Source: an uncultured Clostridia bacterium (GTDB lineage Bacteria > Bacillota > Clostridia > TANB77 > CAG-508). Taken from it: a stretch of 64,000 nucleotides of DNA. Of this stretch, positions 61,455-64,000 are shown in pieces. How positions within the stretch are numbered: position 1 is the stretch's first letter; each line of letters opens with the position of its first letter. The notes beneath the pieces were generated by a model, which was given only the letters and a program-made list of their open reading frames with translations, did not search any database and had not been told where the DNA came from. Location of the stretch: assembly GCA_934168365.1 (NCBI GenBank), contig CAKPNJ010000001.1:1-64000 (forward strand), in the 5' to 3' direction. The translations under genes and the position numbers were made by a program.

Positions 61455-62360
61455 ATGGAAAAATTTAAATCAGGATTTGTAGCAATTGTTGGAAGAACAA
61501 ATGTCGGAAAATCAAGCATATTAAATGATATGGTTGGTCAAAAAGTAGCTGTAGTTGTTAATAAACCACAAACTACAAGAACAGCTATTAAAGCAATAGT
61601 AAATAGAGAAAACTCACAAATAATATTCACAGATACACCAGGAATTCATAAACCAAAATCAAAATTAGGTAACACTATGAATGACACAGCTTGGGGCAGT
61701 ATTCCAGATGCAGATGTGCTTTTATTTGTTGTGGAAGCTACCTCAGATGGAATTGGCAAAGGTGACCAAATGATTTTAGACAAAATTAAAGAAGCGAAGG
61801 CTAATACAATTTTGATAATAAATAAAATCGATTTGGTTAAAAAAGAGCAAGTTTTTAAGCTAATAGAAACTTTTAAAGATGAGTATAATTTTAAAGCTAT
61901 TATTCCAATTTCTGCTTTAAAAGCAAAAGACACAGAAGTTATACTTGAAGAAATCGAAAAGAACCTTAAAGAAGGTCCTGCATATTATGATATAGATGAA
62001 TATACAGACCAAACTTTAAGAGATATAGCTTCTGAAACAATTCGTGAAAAGGCTTTAAAACTTTTACAAGACGAAGTGCCACACGGAATATTTGTAGAAG
62101 TTGAAAAAATGAAAAGAGGTAAAACAAGAGATAATGAGCCAATTTTCAATATAGAAGCTACAATTTATTGCTTAAGAGATTCGCACAAAGGTATAATCAT
62201 TGGAAAAAATGGTGCTATGCTTAAAAAAATTGGAACTTATGCAAGAGAAGATTTAGAAAAAGAACTACAAGATAAAGTTAATTTACAATTGTGGGTAAAA
62301 GTACGCGAAGACTGGATAAATAATGATAAATTTGTAAAACTATTTAAAAATACAGACTAG
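61455..62360 (+). CDS. era: GTPase Era
   Basis: 301 aa ribosome-assembly GTPase binding 16S rRNA. G1 GRTNVGKSS, G2 region QTTRTA, G3 DTPGIHKPK, G4 NKIDL. The C-terminal KH domain includes GIIIGKNGAMLKKIG. AGGAG site 6 nt before the ATG. Followed by yqzL and recO, the standard Firmicutes order. Confidence 0.97.
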   Translation: MEKFKSGFVAIVGRTNVGKSSILNDMVGQKVAVVVNKPQTTRTAIKAIVNRENSQIIFTDTPGIHKPKSKLGNTMNDTAWGSIPDADVLLFVVEATSDGIGKGDQMILDKIKEAKANTILIINKIDLVKKEQVFKLIETFKDEYNFKAIIPISALKAKDTEVILEEIEKNLKEGPAYYDIDEYTDQTLRDIASETIREKALKLLQDEVPHGIFVEVEKMKRGKTRDNEPIFNIEATIYCLRDSHKGIIIGKNGAMLKKIGTYAREDLEKELQDKVNLQLWVKVREDWINNDKFVKLFKNTD

Positions 62361-62447
62361 TTTTACAAATTATACCAGTATAAAATTTAAAAAGAAGCGA
62401 AAGATAAAGTTAGAAGTAAAACTTCTAGAACAGGAGATGATGTGTAA

Positions 62448-62636
62448 ATGATGGAAAAGCAAATTAAAGACCTAGCATGGAATACTTTTAAACAAACAGG
62501 AAACATTGACACATTTATGGAACTAATGCAAGTAGAAAATATAGAAAAAAATGCAAAGCAAGATATAGCTAAAAATGTAGAGGAAACACAATATGGGAAT
62601 ATTAAAAACGAAGGGGATCATCCTTTCAGAAAGTAA
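62448..62636 (+). CDS. yqzL: YqzL-like small protein
   Basis: 62 aa. The N-terminal DLAWNTFKQTGNIDTFMEL matches the short YqzL family found between era and recO. The rest (about 35 residues) is an extra charged tail that overlaps the recO start by 44 nt. Function unknown. The start is ATG 62448 or 62451; AGGAG at about 62432. Confidence 0.8.
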   Translation: MMEKQIKDLAWNTFKQTGNIDTFMELMQVENIEKNAKQDIAKNVEETQYGNIKNEGDHPFRK

Positions 62637-63318
62637 CATGAATGATTTTGATAAAATGGTAACTATACTTACTCCAAATGGTAAAATTGGGTGTGCGGCA
62701 AAAGGGGCTAGAAGACCAAAAAGCCTTTTAATGTCAGGCACTCAATTTTTGTGCTTTGGAGAATATTTGCTATATCAAAGTAGTAACAGTTATCATATGA
62801 ACTCATGTGACACAATTGAAGTTTTTTATAATATTCGCACAGATTTAGACAAGCTTAAATATGCTTCATACATTACAAAAATAATAAATGATGTAACAGA
62901 TGAAAATCAAAATACATATAAAATTTTGCAATTATACTTAAACACTTTATACATGATATCAGAAGAAGAAAAAAACTTGGACTTCGTAATATCAGTATTT
63001 AAACTAAGACTTTGTTGTTTACTTGGTTTTATGCCAGAGATAAGAAAATGTGGCAATTGCAAAGCGCAAGAAGAATTGAACTATTTTAGTTTAAAAGATA
63101 ATTGTTTGAAATGTACAGCATGTGGTAAAATAGACAAAAGTGCAATACAAATATCAGATTCAACTAGAACTGCAATCCAATATATAGTATTAGCAGATGC
63201 TAAAAAAATATTTTCATTTAACATTTCAGATGAAAGCTTAAAAGAATTAGAACTAGTTACAAAGCTATATCTAAATGATAAATTAGAAAAAGAATACAAA
63301 TTAGAAGAGCTATTTTAA
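62593..63318 (+). CDS. recO: DNA repair protein RecO
   Basis: 241 aa. N-terminal OB-fold start KTKGIILSESNMNDFDKMVTIL, then AKGARRPKS. A C-terminal zinc finger is present (CGNCKA and CLKCTACG). RecO loads RecA onto SSB-coated DNA with RecR in recombination repair. ATG 62593 follows GAGGAAACACA and lies within the yqzL tail, suggesting coupling. Confidence 0.95.
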   Translation: MGILKTKGIILSESNMNDFDKMVTILTPNGKIGCAAKGARRPKSLLMSGTQFLCFGEYLLYQSSNSYHMNSCDTIEVFYNIRTDLDKLKYASYITKIINDVTDENQNTYKILQLYLNTLYMISEEEKNLDFVISVFKLRLCCLLGFMPEIRKCGNCKAQEELNYFSLKDNCLKCTACGKIDKSAIQISDSTRTAIQYIVLADAKKIFSFNISDESLKELELVTKLYLNDKLEKEYKLEELF

Positions 63319-63328
63319 AGGGGATTTT

Positions 63329-64000
63329 ATGAGTAATAATCAAAAGGTAAAATGGAGAAAATTAGATAATTCAGCAAAATTATTTCCGATAATATCAACA
63401 AAAAAATTTAGCACAATATTTCGTGTATCTGTTGTGTTAACAGAAACTATAGATCCAAAAAAATTAAAAAAGGCAACGGAAAAAGCCTTAGCTACTTTTG
63501 CAAATTTTAAAGTTAGACTAAGAACAGGATTTTTTTGGTATTATTTAGAGGAAAACAATAGAGAAATTATAGTGTATCCAGAGGATAGGTATCCTTGTAG
63601 ATATATAGGTTATAGAACAAATAATGGATACTTATTTAGAGTTTCTTATTACAACAATAAAATAAATGTAGAAGTGTTTCATGCCTTAACAGATGGCACA
63701 ACAGCTACAGAATTTGTAAAAACAATAGTATATGAATATTTGAATTTATGTCATGATTTTAATGAAAAATTTTCAGCAAAACAAATACAGCTACAAGTGC
63801 AAGACATAGAAGATAGTTATTTGAAAAATTATGATAAAAGCTTACATTTTAAAGACAATACAGGAAGAGCATACATTTTAAAAGGCAAAAAATTATTGCC
63901 ATATCAAGCAGGAACTACTCAAGTATTTATAGACTTAAAACCAATAATTAAAACCTGTAGAAGTCTAAAGGTTACAGTAACTGAGTATTTTACAGCTGTG
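63329..64000 (+). CDS. Acyltransferase-like (condensation-fold) protein, 3' end outside window
   Basis: At least 224 codons open to the right edge. The start VKWRKLDNSAKLFPIIS, then FRVSVVLTETIDPKKLKKA, KVRLRTGFFWYYLEENN and VEVFHALTDGTTATEF, matches alcohol-acetyltransferase-like proteins of the CoA-dependent acyltransferase/condensation superfamily. FHALTDG corresponds to the catalytic HxxxDG. Donor and acceptor are unknown. AAAGGGG site; starts 10 bp after recO. Confidence 0.8.
   Translation, partial: MSNNQKVKWRKLDNSAKLFPIISTKKFSTIFRVSVVLTETIDPKKLKKATEKALATFANFKVRLRTGFFWYYLEENNREIIVYPEDRYPCRYIGYRTNNGYLFRVSYYNNKINVEVFHALTDGTTATEFVKTIVYEYLNLCHDFNEKFSAKQIQLQVQDIEDSYLKNYDKSLHFKDNTGRAYILKGKKLLPYQAGTTQVFIDLKPIIKTCRSLKVTVTEYFTAV

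Noticed and set aside
1..64000. CRISPR array
   Set aside because: No set of regularly spaced direct repeats with unique spacers was found; the only regular arrays are the CnaB modules, the 11-bp repeats and the NTNN codon repeats.

Overview
The window is AT-rich DNA with Clostridia-type gene content: a clostridial type IV pilus operon, an electron-bifurcating [FeFe]-hydrogenase set (HydC/HydB/HydA), RNase J, a glmS ribozyme, an agr-type peptide signalling locus, and sporulation-linked genes (SpoVB-like, BofA, YaaL, YqfC, YqfD, PdaA-like). This fits an anaerobic, probably spore-forming uncultured gut-type Clostridia. I cannot name a species. TTG starts are frequent, and intrinsic terminators are clean and easy to see.
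Layout. 1-1707: 3' end of a sortase-anchored CnaB-repeat surface protein. 1807-4164 (-): an orphan VirD4/TraG-like ATPase. 4327-8262: SpoVB-like flippase, HU, alanine racemase and a small membrane protein. 8542-12834 (-): an accessory block of unrecognised, partly decayed genes (a HExxH protein, a transglutaminase-like protein, a frameshifted histidine phosphatase, a lipoprotein fragment) next to tRNA-Leu(UAA). 13301-17046: a small orphan gene, DUF6514, pyrophosphatase, a TPR protein and UppP. 17336-26744: a complete-looking type IV pilus operon in which PilM and PilN are fused and the prepilin peptidase lacks its second catalytic Asp. 26810-36642: ROK kinase, RNase J, GltX, DUF951, EngB, SerS, YaaL-BofA and GlmS with its ribozyme.
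37024-41508 holds a LysR regulator fused in one polypeptide to a radical SAM enzyme, overlapped by a CYTH-domain gene, then a Gfo/Idh/MocA oxidoreductase and a Nudix hydrolase. This is the best candidate here for an undescribed system. 41622-45300: UvrC, a small membrane protein, an RNA methyltransferase and a pseudouridine synthase. 45467-48418: agrBD facing agrCA tail to tail across a long hairpin. 48632-54662: frameshifted PdaA-like deacetylase, YqfC-YqfD, an unknown protein with an AT-hook-like tail, YbeY, a DgkA-PAP2 fusion and a DUF3048 lipoprotein. 55061-61066: Rpn-type nuclease and the bifurcating hydrogenase genes with an acetyltransferase inserted. 61455-64000: Era, YqzL, RecO and the start of an acyltransferase-like gene.
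Cross-cutting signals. A Spo0A-box-containing promoter-like motif recurs at 13714 and 54677, with weaker relatives at both agr operons. Two palindromic elements in the hydrogenase region share a scaffold but have different arms. Three apparent frameshifts can each be repaired by removing one C that precedes GG.
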